DNA of 64,000 nt from Acidobacteriota bacterium (GTDB lineage Bacteria; Acidobacteriota; Thermoanaerobaculia; UBA5066). The notes under the pieces were generated by a model, which saw only the letters and a program-made list of their open reading frames with translations, ran no database searches and had not been told where the DNA came from. The stretch spans positions 62,001-126,000 of the forward strand of contig RHKY01000004.1 of NCBI GenBank assembly GCA_008363385.1, in the 5' to 3' direction. The position numbers and the translations under genes are program-made. Below are positions 44,496 to 52,530 of the stretch, one piece after another. Position 1 is the first letter of the stretch. Every line of letters starts with the position of its first letter.

Positions 44496-45070
44496 GCGGG
44501 GAGCCCCCCCGCGAGCGAGCGGCGCCAGCGGACGAGCCCGACGACGGCCAGGACGAGGAACGCGGCGTACAGCCCGGCGGTGAGGTGGAGCCCCTTGACG
44601 ACGTACACGCCGAGGTAGACGGCGTCCACGGCGATCCAGACGACCCAGTTCTCGATCCACTTTCGGGTCTGGAGAGCCTGGGCGACGAGGCTGAACGAGG
44701 TGGTCCCCGCGTCCCAGAACGGCAGAGAGGCGTCGGTCCCGCGGTGGAGGAGAAGGCCCAGGAGCGCCCCGGCCGCCAGACCCGCGGCGAAGAGGGCCGC
44801 CAGGACCCGCGCCGGGGCGCGCGCGACCCGCAGCCGCGAGCCTCCCTCGCCGCCGTGGAGCCACGACCAGAAGCCGTAGACGCAGAGCGCCGCGTAGACC
44901 AGCTGCAGCCCGGCGTCGGCGTAGAGCCGGGCCCGGAAGAAGACGACCGAGAAGAGGAGGACGTTCACGAGCCCGACCGGCCAGCAGGCCGGGTTCTCGC
45001 GCGTGGTCAACCAGACGGCCAGGACGCCCGTGGCGACCCCGGCGGCCTCGATCGGGTCGAGCGGAGCCAC
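44492..45070 (-). CDS. pnuC: PnuC/PnuT-family vitamin transporter
   Basis: The 192-residue membrane protein has six or seven helices. 'ENPACWPVGLVNVLLF' and 'KWIENWVVWIAVDAVYLGVYV' are PnuC signatures; the WxxN and Asp residues line the substrate site. PnuC proteins are facilitators driven by intracellular phosphorylation of the vitamin. The genes upstream (TonB receptor, riboswitch) point to thiamine (PnuT) rather than nicotinamide riboside. The GTG at 45070 lies three bases past the receptor stop. Confidence 0.88.
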   Translation of the reverse strand: MAPLDPIEAAGVATGVLAVWLTTRENPACWPVGLVNVLLFSVVFFRARLYADAGLQLVYAALCVYGFWSWLHGGEGGSRLRVARAPARVLAALFAAGLAAGALLGLLLHRGTDASLPFWDAGTTSFSLVAQALQTRKWIENWVVWIAVDAVYLGVYVVKGLHLTAGLYAAFLVLAVVGLVRWRRSLAGGLPA

Positions 45071-45072
45071 CG

Positions 45073-47406
45073 CTAGAAGCCCACGTCGAGGAGGACCTGG
45101 AACGCGCGGGTGGCGAGCGGGTAGAAGTACCGGATCCCCTGCTCGGCCTCGGCCCCGGAACCGTCCTGCACCCGGTAGAGGTACGAGTAGCCGCTCGCGA
45201 AGAGGTCCCCGGCGTCGAGGAGGTTCGTGACCTCCAGACGGAGCCGCGGCCGCCCGAGGGGGACCCAGCGGGAGAGGTCCGCGGAGGCCGAGGCGTCCAC
45301 GCGGACCCAGTCGGGGGCGTAGAGCTCGTTGGAGTTCGTGTTGTCCAGCCACGCCCGGGAGACGTACCGCCCGCTCCCCCCGAGCGTCAGCCACGGGGTG
45401 GCGTCCCAGCCGGCGGCGAGGTTCACGATGACGGGCGGAGTCAGGAGCGGGCGGACGTCCTCGTACGTCTGGATCCGGGAGTTGGCCCAGGCCCCGTCGG
45501 CGTCGTAGACGTCGACGGACTGGGACCACTCGGCGATCCGGGCCCAGGAGAGGCTGCCGCTCGTCCTCAAGCGGAGCTTGTCCAGAGGGCGCCACGAAGC
45601 GTCCCACTCGACGCCCCGCCGGAAGCTCCTGTCGACGTTCCGCCGGAGGGGGAGGCCGATCTCGGAGAGCTCGCCCGTCAGGGCGATCTCGTCCCGCATC
45701 TCCATGGCGAAGAGGTTCGCCTGCGCCGTCAGCCGGCTTCCCCGCGCCTCGACCCCCAGCTCGACGGCCGTCACGCGCTCGGGGCTGACGGCCTCGAGGT
45801 CGTAGGGGATCGTCGGGTTGTCCTCGCCGGCGAACATGTCGGCCCGGGCCGGCTCGCGCGTCGTCCTCCCGACCGAGCCGTAGACCCCGAGGGAGGGCGT
45901 CAGGTCGTACCGGGCGCCGAGCTTGGGGTTGAAGAAGGTCCAGGAGACCGAGCCGAGGTCGAGGTCCCCCTCGTACCGGAACCGCGCCCACCGGAGCTGC
46001 GCGTCGCCGTAGAGGTGCCACGGCCCCCGGTCCCAGCCGAGCTTCACGAACGTGTTCGCCTCGTTCTTGTGCCCGCGGTTCTCGTACTGCCGCGCGCCGC
46101 CGACGAGGTCCCGGGAGTGGTCCGAGGCGAAGTCGCTCGCGTGGGCGCCCCACGTGTACGACAGCGACCCGGCGGTCCCCTTCCAGGTCAGGGCCGCCCC
46201 GAGGTTCCGCCAGGAGAGGCCGTACTCGAGGAGCTGCGCCCGCTCGGGGTCCCCGAAGACACGGTACCAGCCCGAAGCGCCGTTGTAGTACGCCTGGGCC
46301 GCGAGGCTCGAGGAGGAGAGGAACCGCGTGTACTGGGCCTGGAGGAACTGCTGGCCGAACCGGTCCCGTTCCTCGGGGGCCATCGGGTTGAAGCGGAGGT
46401 CCGCGGCGAGCGTCGCCTCGTCGGCGGCCAGGTACGCCAGCTGCGTCTCCTCTCGCCCGGCGAAGCCGAAGAGCTTGAAGTACGACGCCTCGGTCTCGTG
46501 CGAGAGCCCGGCGAAGAGGCTCCTCTGCTCGACCCCGGACCGCTCCCGGAACCCGTCCGTCTCCTGCCAGGAGCCCCGGACGTAGAGCTTCAGCCCCGGC
46601 CCGAACCGGCCCGAGTGGGCCCCGGCGCTCCCGCGGTACGTGTCGAAGGAGCCGGCGCCCAGGCGCGCCGAGACCTCGGCCTCCTCGCTGGGCTCGAGGC
46701 TCGCGAAGTTCACCGACCCGACGAAGGAGGCGGGCCCCACGCTCGACGTCCCGACGCCCCGCTGCACCTGGACGCTGTCGAGGCTCGACGCGAAGTCGCC
46801 GAAGTCGACGAAGTAGAGCGCCGAGTCCTCGGGCTCGGCAAGCGGGACGCCGTCCAGCGTGAAGTTGACGCGCGTGGCGCCCACGCCCCGCAGCGAGAGG
46901 TAGTCGTACCCGGCCCCGAGGCCGGTGTCGGAGTACTGCGTGACGCCGGGGAGGTCCTCGAGGAGGGCGGGCATCTCGCGGCCGGTGTTCCGCCGGGCGA
47001 GCTCCTCGGGTCCGATGTCGGTCTTCGTGACGGGAACGTCCGCCTCCGCCCGGACGGCCTGGACGACGATCTCCTCGGTCCGGCGCTTCAGCGGAGGCAG
47101 GACGACCTGGACCGGCGCGGACTCCCCGCCGGCCGTCACCTCCAGCGTCACCGGGGCGAAGCCGGCCCTCGTCGCCAGGAGGGTCGTCCTCCCCGGCGGG
47201 ACCGAGAGGCGGAAGGCCCCGTCGGGGCCGGTGGTCGCCTCGGCGCCCCCCGCCGCGACGACGGCCCCGGAGACGGGCGCGCCCTTCGCGTCGCGGACCA
47301 CGCCGGTCACGACCGCCGACTCGCCGCAGACGGCCGGGAAGGCCAGGAGGAGGAAGACGGGGAGGAGCGCCCTCGCGGCGCCCCGGACCAGGATGGATGC
47401 CTTCAT
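45073..47406 (-). CDS. TonB-dependent outer-membrane receptor, probably for thiamine
   Basis: The 777-residue receptor has a signal peptide (about 1-28), a carboxypeptidase-regulatory-like domain (about 30-110), a plug (about 110-235: 'LPGVTQYSDTG', 'LRGVGATRVNFTLDGVPL', 'DSVQVQRGVGTSSVG') and a 22-strand-type barrel ending in the aromatic 'FQVLLDVGF'. It imports scarce ligands with TonB-ExbBD energy. The TPP riboswitch in its leader and the PnuC-type gene behind it make thiamine or a derivative the likely ligand. Confidence 0.9.
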   Translation of the reverse strand: MKASILVRGAARALLPVFLLLAFPAVCGESAVVTGVVRDAKGAPVSGAVVAAGGAEATTGPDGAFRLSVPPGRTTLLATRAGFAPVTLEVTAGGESAPVQVVLPPLKRRTEEIVVQAVRAEADVPVTKTDIGPEELARRNTGREMPALLEDLPGVTQYSDTGLGAGYDYLSLRGVGATRVNFTLDGVPLAEPEDSALYFVDFGDFASSLDSVQVQRGVGTSSVGPASFVGSVNFASLEPSEEAEVSARLGAGSFDTYRGSAGAHSGRFGPGLKLYVRGSWQETDGFRERSGVEQRSLFAGLSHETEASYFKLFGFAGREETQLAYLAADEATLAADLRFNPMAPEERDRFGQQFLQAQYTRFLSSSSLAAQAYYNGASGWYRVFGDPERAQLLEYGLSWRNLGAALTWKGTAGSLSYTWGAHASDFASDHSRDLVGGARQYENRGHKNEANTFVKLGWDRGPWHLYGDAQLRWARFRYEGDLDLGSVSWTFFNPKLGARYDLTPSLGVYGSVGRTTREPARADMFAGEDNPTIPYDLEAVSPERVTAVELGVEARGSRLTAQANLFAMEMRDEIALTGELSEIGLPLRRNVDRSFRRGVEWDASWRPLDKLRLRTSGSLSWARIAEWSQSVDVYDADGAWANSRIQTYEDVRPLLTPPVIVNLAAGWDATPWLTLGGSGRYVSRAWLDNTNSNELYAPDWVRVDASASADLSRWVPLGRPRLRLEVTNLLDAGDLFASGYSYLYRVQDGSGAEAEQGIRYFYPLATRAFQVLLDVGF

Positions 47407-47489
47407 GACTCGCCTCCCGGCCGGGGATCCGTGCCCCGGCCTCGAAGCGGACCCTGGGAGCTGAGATGGATCGGGAGGACCGTCCTCCC

Positions 47490-47578
47490 GGTCGCCTTTC
47501 CCTTCGCCGGTATGACCCGGATCAGGTTCGAGGGTGTGATCTCAGGCCGGCCTCTCCGGCCACCCCTAGGCTCCGACC
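47490..47578 (-). promoter_or_regulatory. TPP (THI-box) riboswitch
   Basis: Read on the minus strand the leader contains TAGGGGTG, GGCCTGAGATCACACCCT, GAACCTGATCCGGGTCATAC and CGGCGAAGGGAAAGG, which are the conserved core blocks of the thiamine pyrophosphate aptamer in order. GGTC/GCCT at the 5' end can pair with AGGC/GACC at the 3' end to form P1. A 7-base GGGAGGA/TCCTCCC hairpin (47473-47489) follows and probably serves as the expression platform. TPP should repress the receptor-transporter-kinase operon. Confidence 0.95.
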
Positions 47579-47584
47579 GCCCCG

Positions 47585-47590
47585 AGTCTA
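47585..47590 (-). promoter_or_regulatory. -10 element of the TPP-riboswitch operon
   Basis: TAGACT on the minus strand predicts a transcription start near 47578, exactly at the 5' edge of riboswitch stem P1. Confidence 0.55.
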
Positions 47591-47630
47591 ACTCGCCCCT
47601 GGCGAGGGGGCCAGACGCGGGTCGCCGGGA

Positions 47631-48041
47631 TCAGGCCGCCGCGGCGGCGCGGCGCCGGACCAGGACGACGGCCAGGCCCATCAGCGAGTCGCCGAGGGCC
47701 GAGAGGGGGATCGACCAGGCGCCGGGCCCCGCGAACGCCATCACGGCGAGGAAGACGACGGCCGTCGCCTTGGCGGTCAGGAGGATCGTCACGCCCCGGT
47801 ACCGGAGGTACTCGATCAGGTAGGCCGTGGCCACGACGAAGTGGAAGATCCCGGCCTGCTGCGCGAAGAAGAGGGGCGTCACCTCGCCGAAGCCGCCGAA
47901 GGCCGCCCCCCAGCGGGTGACGAAGAGGAGGAAGAACCCGACCGCGTAGCTGTGGAGCGCGATCAGGACGATCAGCCAGCGCTCCACCCGCGGCCACGGG
48001 ATGCCGGCGGCCGCGCGGGCCGGGACCGCTCCTGCGCTCAC
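47631..48041 (-). CDS. Small four-helix membrane protein
   Basis: The 136-residue protein has four predicted membrane helices (about 20-42, 58-80, 84-105, 110-130) and a short Arg/Ala tail. It resembles the DoxX/DUF4345 size class, but I do not recognise the family. It starts at GTG 48041, four bases after the hydrogenase protease stop, so it is the last gene of the hydrogenase region and may be cotranscribed. A role in hydrogenase function is only suggested by position. Confidence 0.68.
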   Translation of the reverse strand: MSAGAVPARAAAGIPWPRVERWLIVLIALHSYAVGFFLLFVTRWGAAFGGFGEVTPLFFAQQAGIFHFVVATAYLIEYLRYRGVTILLTAKATAVVFLAVMAFAGPGAWSIPLSALGDSLMGLAVVLVRRRAAAAA

Positions 48042-48045
48042 GCCG

Positions 48046-48582
48046 TCACCCCTCCCCGGGGACCGATCCCGGCGGAGCCTCCCACCAGGGAGGCCGCGGG
48101 ACGAAGCCTTCCCGTCGCGTGGCGGAAAGGCCCCGGCGGGCGAGCTCGGCGAGGACCGCCTCGGCCGCGCGCGGGACCGCCTCCTGGAGCGCGGGGGTGA
48201 GGGCCGTCCCCTTCCCGGTGCTCAGCGGGATCGCCCCGACCAGGAGGACCTCGGCCGGGCCCGTGCCCGCGAAGTCGAGCAGCAGGAGCGCCTCGACGAG
48301 GCCCGGGTCGTGCGGGCTGACGCGGGGCTTCGGGGGGCTCGAGAGGAGCGCGGCCTTCCCGTAGAGCTTCAGCTCCCCGGGCGCGCCGTCGGCGTGGACC
48401 GTGTCGACGATCACGACCGTGGCGGCGCCGGAGAGGAACGGGGTGAGGTCGAGCCCCGGGGTCCCGACGTCGACGACCTCGACGCCGTCGGGGAAGGTCC
48501 AGCCCTCCGAGAGCACGTGGACCACCCACGGCCCGAAGGCGTCGTCCCCCATCAGGACGTTCCCGAGGCCCAGCACCCTCAC
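48046..48582 (-). CDS. hybD: Hydrogenase maturation protease (HybD/HyaD type)
   Basis: The 178-residue endopeptidase of family M52 removes the C-terminal peptide of the hydrogenase large subunit after nickel insertion. 'LGLGNVLMGDDAFGPWVV', 'VVDVGTPGLDL' and 'SPHDPGL' contain the conserved Glu/Asp/His positions used to probe nickel. I chose GTG 48582 just before the conserved RVLGLGN; the longer upstream frame is a shadow of hybC. A strong terminator lies between hybC and this gene. Confidence 0.92.
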   Translation of the reverse strand: MRVLGLGNVLMGDDAFGPWVVHVLSEGWTFPDGVEVVDVGTPGLDLTPFLSGAATVVIVDTVHADGAPGELKLYGKAALLSSPPKPRVSPHDPGLVEALLLLDFAGTGPAEVLLVGAIPLSTGKGTALTPALQEAVPRAAEAVLAELARRGLSATRREGFVPRPPWWEAPPGSVPGEG

Positions 48583-48616
48583 GCGCGTCTCCAGGCTCCA
48601 CCTCCTCGTCGCTCGG

Positions 48617-48650
48617 AAAAAGGCCGGCGCGGCCCGAGGCCGCGCCGGCC
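48617..48650 (-). terminator. Intrinsic terminator after hybC
   Basis: On the minus strand a perfect 13-base-pair stem (GGCCGGCGCGGCC with its complement, 3-base loop) is followed directly by five T's (48621-48617). It sits 25 bases beyond the hybC stop and before hybD, so it should end or attenuate most hybOABC transcripts. Confidence 0.9.
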
Positions 48651-48674
48651 GCCCCTCCTCCGCGACCCGCGGCG

Positions 48675-50378
48675 CTACCCGAGCGTCCGGACGGTACCCA
48701 GGCTCTTCCCCTCGGGGTCGAGCGTGTGGATGGCGCACGCCAGGCACGGGTCGAACGAGTGGATGGTCCGCAGGACCTCGAGCGGGCGCTCGGGGTCGGC
48801 GATCGGGTTCCCGACGAGGGAGGCCTCGTACGGGCCCATCTGCTTCTTGGCGTCGCGCGGCCCGGCGTTCCAGGTGGACGGCACGACGGCCTGGTAGTTG
48901 GCGATCTTCCCGTCGCGGATCACGATCCAGTGCGAGAGGGTGCCGCGCGGCGCCTCGTGGAAGCCGAAGCCGCGCTGCTCGCCGCTCGGGAAGCTGAAGG
49001 GGGTGAAGATCTTCGTGTCGCCCTTGCCGATGTTGTCGACGAGGAGCTGCCAGTGCTTCGTGGCGACCTCGGCGAGGACGTTGGCGCGGATCATCCGCGC
49101 CGCGTGCCGGCCGAGCGTGGAGTGGAGGACGGCCGGGGTCAGCTTCGTCTTGGCGACCGCACCGGCGGTCTCGAGCGTCTTCGTCGCCCACCTCACCGTC
49201 GGCTCGTGGTTCAGGGCGACGCCGACGAGCACCTGGGCGAGCGGGCCGACCTGCATCGGCTTCCCCTGGAACCGGGGCGCCTTCACCCAGGAGTACTTGC
49301 CGTCGTCCTCCCACTTGCCGTACTTGGCGACGGTCTCCTCCTCGAAGGGGTGCTTCTCCCAGTCGCCGTCGTACCAGGCGTGGGCGATCGACTCGGTGAC
49401 GTTCTCCTTGAAGTAGGCGTCCTGGAACGACTCGATCGCCTTGACCGTCCCGAGGTCCCCCCCGAAGATCGTCCCGCCCGGCAGGTCGAACTGGGTCCCC
49501 TTGGCGTCCAGCGGCAGGTCCGGCACGGCGAGGTAGTTCTTCACGCCCGCGCCGTAGCCGAGCCAGTCCGCGTACATCGCCCCGATGGCGCAGACGTCCG
49601 GGAAGTAGACCTGCTCCACGAACGCCTTCACCTCGTCCAGGCGCTCCTTGACGAAGAAGAGCTTGTTCATGTTGAGCGTCGCCTGGTTGTCCAGGTTGAT
49701 GGCGTTGGCGACGCCGCCCACGGCGAGGTTCTGGATGTTCGGGGTCTTGGAGCCGAGGAGCGAGACGACCTGGTTGATCTTCCGCTGGGCCTCGAGCGCC
49801 TGGAGGTAGTGCGCCACCCCCAGCAGGTTCACCTCCGGCGAGAGCTTCATGGCCGGGTGGCCCCAGTAGCCGTTGGCGAACGGCCCGAGCTGCCCCGCCT
49901 CCACGAAGGCCTTCAGCTTGTCCTGGACCGCCTTCATCTGGAGGGTGTTGTTGTGCGGCCAGGGCGAGAGGCTCTCGGCCAGCGCCGAGGTCTTGGCGGG
50001 GTCGGCCTTCAGGGCGGAGACGACGTCGACCCAGTCGAGCGCCGAGAGGTGGTAGAAGTGGACGATGTGGTCGTGCAGCGCGTGCGCGGCCACGATCAGG
50101 TTCCGGATGTACTGGGCGTTGAGCGGGATCTCGATCCCGAGGGCGTTCTCGACGGTCCTCACCGAGGCGATGGCGTGGACGGTCGTGCAGACCCCGCAGA
50201 AGCGCTGCGTGAAGACCCACGCGTCGCGCGGGTCGCGCCCCTTCAGGATCTCCTCGATGCCCCGGAACATCTGGCCCGAGGACCAGGCGTTCCGCACGGC
50301 CCCGCCGTCGACCTCGACGTCGATGCGGAGGTGGCCCTCGATACGGGTGATCGGGTCGACGACGATACGCTTGCCCAT
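48675..50378 (-). CDS. hybC: [NiFe]-hydrogenase large subunit (group 1, HybC-like)
   Basis: The 567-residue catalytic subunit oxidises H2 at a Ni-Fe(CN)2CO centre. The active-site cysteines lie in the L1 motif 'RFCGVCTTVHA' (N-terminal part) and the L2 motif 'DPCLACAIH' near the C-terminus. A 16-residue peptide beginning TLDPEG follows the His and would be cut off by HybD. The length and motifs fit membrane-bound periplasmic uptake hydrogenases. It starts four bases after hybB, in an O-A-B-C order like the E. coli hyb operon. Confidence 0.97.
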   Translation of the reverse strand: MGKRIVVDPITRIEGHLRIDVEVDGGAVRNAWSSGQMFRGIEEILKGRDPRDAWVFTQRFCGVCTTVHAIASVRTVENALGIEIPLNAQYIRNLIVAAHALHDHIVHFYHLSALDWVDVVSALKADPAKTSALAESLSPWPHNNTLQMKAVQDKLKAFVEAGQLGPFANGYWGHPAMKLSPEVNLLGVAHYLQALEAQRKINQVVSLLGSKTPNIQNLAVGGVANAINLDNQATLNMNKLFFVKERLDEVKAFVEQVYFPDVCAIGAMYADWLGYGAGVKNYLAVPDLPLDAKGTQFDLPGGTIFGGDLGTVKAIESFQDAYFKENVTESIAHAWYDGDWEKHPFEEETVAKYGKWEDDGKYSWVKAPRFQGKPMQVGPLAQVLVGVALNHEPTVRWATKTLETAGAVAKTKLTPAVLHSTLGRHAARMIRANVLAEVATKHWQLLVDNIGKGDTKIFTPFSFPSGEQRGFGFHEAPRGTLSHWIVIRDGKIANYQAVVPSTWNAGPRDAKKQMGPYEASLVGNPIADPERPLEVLRTIHSFDPCLACAIHTLDPEGKSLGTVRTLG

Positions 50379-50382
50379 CTCG

Positions 50383-51582
50383 TCACCTCGCGGACGCGGC
50401 GGCGGGACGCGGCGCGCCGCTCAGGATCGGGAAGTTCTTGACGATCACGACGTAGGCGATGACCTCGAGCGCCACGACGCCGACCGTGATCAGGATCTCG
50501 GGGGCCGACGGGAAGTAGGTCCACTGGCTCCCGGGGTGGAAGGCGACCAGGTAGGTGTCGAACCGGTAGAGGGTCCCGGCGAACATCATCACCATCGCCG
50601 CGCGGAAGAGGTTCCCGGCGTCCTCGCGGAGCCGCGCGCTCCGGAGCAGGACGACCGGGAGGAGGAACAGGACCGTCTCGACCCAGAAGAAGAGGGCGTG
50701 CCGGTCCACGGCGAACATCAGCCCGAGCCGACCCCGGACCAGGAGGTCGAGGAACCGCAGGACGACGAAGCCGACGAGGACGGCGTTCATCGTCTTCGAG
50801 AGGTCGGCGAGCATCCGGGTCTCCCGGGGACGCTTCAGGAGCGCCGCCGAAAGCATCGACTCGAAGACGACGACCGCGTACCCCATCCCGAGGCACGAGA
50901 CCAGGAAGAGGAGCGGCAGGATCGGCGTGTGCCAGAGCGGGTGGAGCCGCTTGCCGGTCAGGAGCATGACCGTGCCGAGCGAGGACTGGTGCATCGTCGG
51001 CAGGAGGAGCCCCAGCGCGATGACCCAGGGGAGGGCCTTCGTGACCGGCCCGTAGAGCCTGTCGGACGTCCGCTTCAGGAAGCCGTCCGGCCCCTCCTTG
51101 AAGCGCTCCATCAGCGCCGGCGACACCTCGATCCAGAGGACCGCGACGTACGCCATGACGCAGATCGCCACCTCGAAGAGGGCCGAGTTCAGGTTCCAGT
51201 TCCCGACGTAGAGCGGCACCCGGTAGAGGAGCCAGGGGCGGCCGACGTCGAGGTGGATCGCCACGGCGGCCGTCGTGTACCCGAGCGCGCTCGTCAGGAG
51301 GGCGGGGCGGACCAGCGGGTGGAACTTCCCCTTGTTCAGGACGTAGACGAGGAGCGCCACCGCGTAGCCGCCGCACGCCAGCGCCGTCCCCGTGACGACG
51401 TCGAACGCGATCCAGATCCCCCACGGGTAGCCGTCCGACAGGCCCGTCGAGGCGCCGAGCCCGGCGGCGAAGCGGTAGAGCATGAAGAGGGCGCAGAACG
51501 CGAAGACGCCGACGAGGATCCGGAAGGGCCGGGTGAAGAGGGGACCCCCGACGGGCTCGGGGCTGGCGTGGACGCTGCTCAC
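50383..51582 (-). CDS. hybB: HybB/NrfD-type integral membrane subunit
   Basis: The 399-residue protein has about 10 membrane helices and belongs to the NrfD/PsrC/HybB family. It has no haem and passes electrons from the HybA iron-sulfur protein to the quinone pool, possibly coupled to proton movement. Typical segments are 'GYPWGIWIAFDVVTGTALA' and 'LPTMHQSSLGTVMLL'. The GTG at 51582 overlaps the hybA stop (GTGA). Confidence 0.92.
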   Translation of the reverse strand: MSSVHASPEPVGGPLFTRPFRILVGVFAFCALFMLYRFAAGLGASTGLSDGYPWGIWIAFDVVTGTALACGGYAVALLVYVLNKGKFHPLVRPALLTSALGYTTAAVAIHLDVGRPWLLYRVPLYVGNWNLNSALFEVAICVMAYVAVLWIEVSPALMERFKEGPDGFLKRTSDRLYGPVTKALPWVIALGLLLPTMHQSSLGTVMLLTGKRLHPLWHTPILPLLFLVSCLGMGYAVVVFESMLSAALLKRPRETRMLADLSKTMNAVLVGFVVLRFLDLLVRGRLGLMFAVDRHALFFWVETVLFLLPVVLLRSARLREDAGNLFRAAMVMMFAGTLYRFDTYLVAFHPGSQWTYFPSAPEILITVGVVALEVIAYVVIVKNFPILSGAPRPAAASAR

Positions 51583-52526
51583 GGCGCACCCCCCTCTCCG
51601 CCGCTCCCCTTCCCGGCTTCGGTCCCCTTCCCTGCGGCCTCCTTCTTCCGGTTCCTCAGGATGACGGCCCCCAGGACGGCGTAGAGCGCCACCGGGGCGA
51701 CGAAGCCCTGGTAGACGCCGTGCTGGACGGTCTGGGCCACCTCGGGGACCGGCTCCTCGCCGAGGTCCGGCAGCCCGAGCTTCTCGAACGGGACGTGCGA
51801 GAGGTAGAGCACCTGCGTCCCGCCGCCGTCCTTCTCCCCGTAGACCATCGGGGGGTCGCCCTTGCGGTAGCCCTGGTAACGCTTCGGGCTCTCGGCGATC
51901 CGGCGCTTGGCCTCGGCCAGGAGGTCCGCGTACTTGCCGTAGATGACCGCGTGGCGGGGGCAGACCTCGCAGCAGCCCGGGATCTTCCCCTCCTTCAGCC
52001 GGTGGTTGCAGAGCTCGCACTTGACGATCTTCGGGGCGAGCTTGGACCACTCGAAGCGGGGGATGCTGAACGGGCAGACCATCTGGCAGTACCGGCAGCC
52101 CGAGCACAGGGCGGAGTCGTACGTGACGATCCCGAACTCCCGCTTCTGGAGCGCCCCGATCATGCAGGCCCCGACGCAGGCCGGGTCGACGCAGTGCATG
52201 CACTGCTTCTTCATGTACGAGCGCTCGGGGCCCTCGGCGTCCTTGTAGAGCTTGATGATGTTGCGGGTCTTCTCGTTCAGGTCGAGCGGGGTGTCCCAGA
52301 TGCCGCCCGGGGCGTTGCTCCGGTCGACGGGCATCCCGTTCGCCTCGCGGCAGGCCACGACGCAGGTCTTGCAGCCGATGCAGAGGCTGGCGTCGTAGAG
52401 CATGCCGACGGCGTCGGCGGGCGCGGCCTTCCGCGCCCGGGCCTCCGCCGGGCGCGCGGCGCCCGCGGCGGCCGCCGCCGCCGAGGCCGCGAGGCCGGTC
52501 AGGAGGGTCCGGCGGTCGGTGGACAT
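51579..52526 (-). CDS. hybA: HybA-type four-cluster ferredoxin subunit
   Basis: The 315-residue electron-transfer subunit has a twin-arginine signal (DRRTLLTGLAA) and four Cys clusters for [4Fe-4S] centres: CIGCKTCVVAC, CMHCVDPACVGAC, CSGCRYCQMVC, and CELC with CCEVC. A C-terminal membrane helix (about 270-292) anchors it. It connects the small subunit to HybB. The C-terminal tail is Gly/Lys-rich low complexity. It begins five bases after hybO. Confidence 0.93.
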   Translation of the reverse strand: MSTDRRTLLTGLAASAAAAAAGAARPAEARARKAAPADAVGMLYDASLCIGCKTCVVACREANGMPVDRSNAPGGIWDTPLDLNEKTRNIIKLYKDAEGPERSYMKKQCMHCVDPACVGACMIGALQKREFGIVTYDSALCSGCRYCQMVCPFSIPRFEWSKLAPKIVKCELCNHRLKEGKIPGCCEVCPRHAVIYGKYADLLAEAKRRIAESPKRYQGYRKGDPPMVYGEKDGGGTQVLYLSHVPFEKLGLPDLGEEPVPEVAQTVQHGVYQGFVAPVALYAVLGAVILRNRKKEAAGKGTEAGKGSGGEGGAP

Positions 52527-52530
52527 CGCC

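Noticed and set aside
45073-47400. Plus-strand frames antisense to the TonB receptor
   Set aside because: The receptor's plug, barrel and C-terminal aromatic residue are continuous on the minus strand, so the plus frames are shadows.
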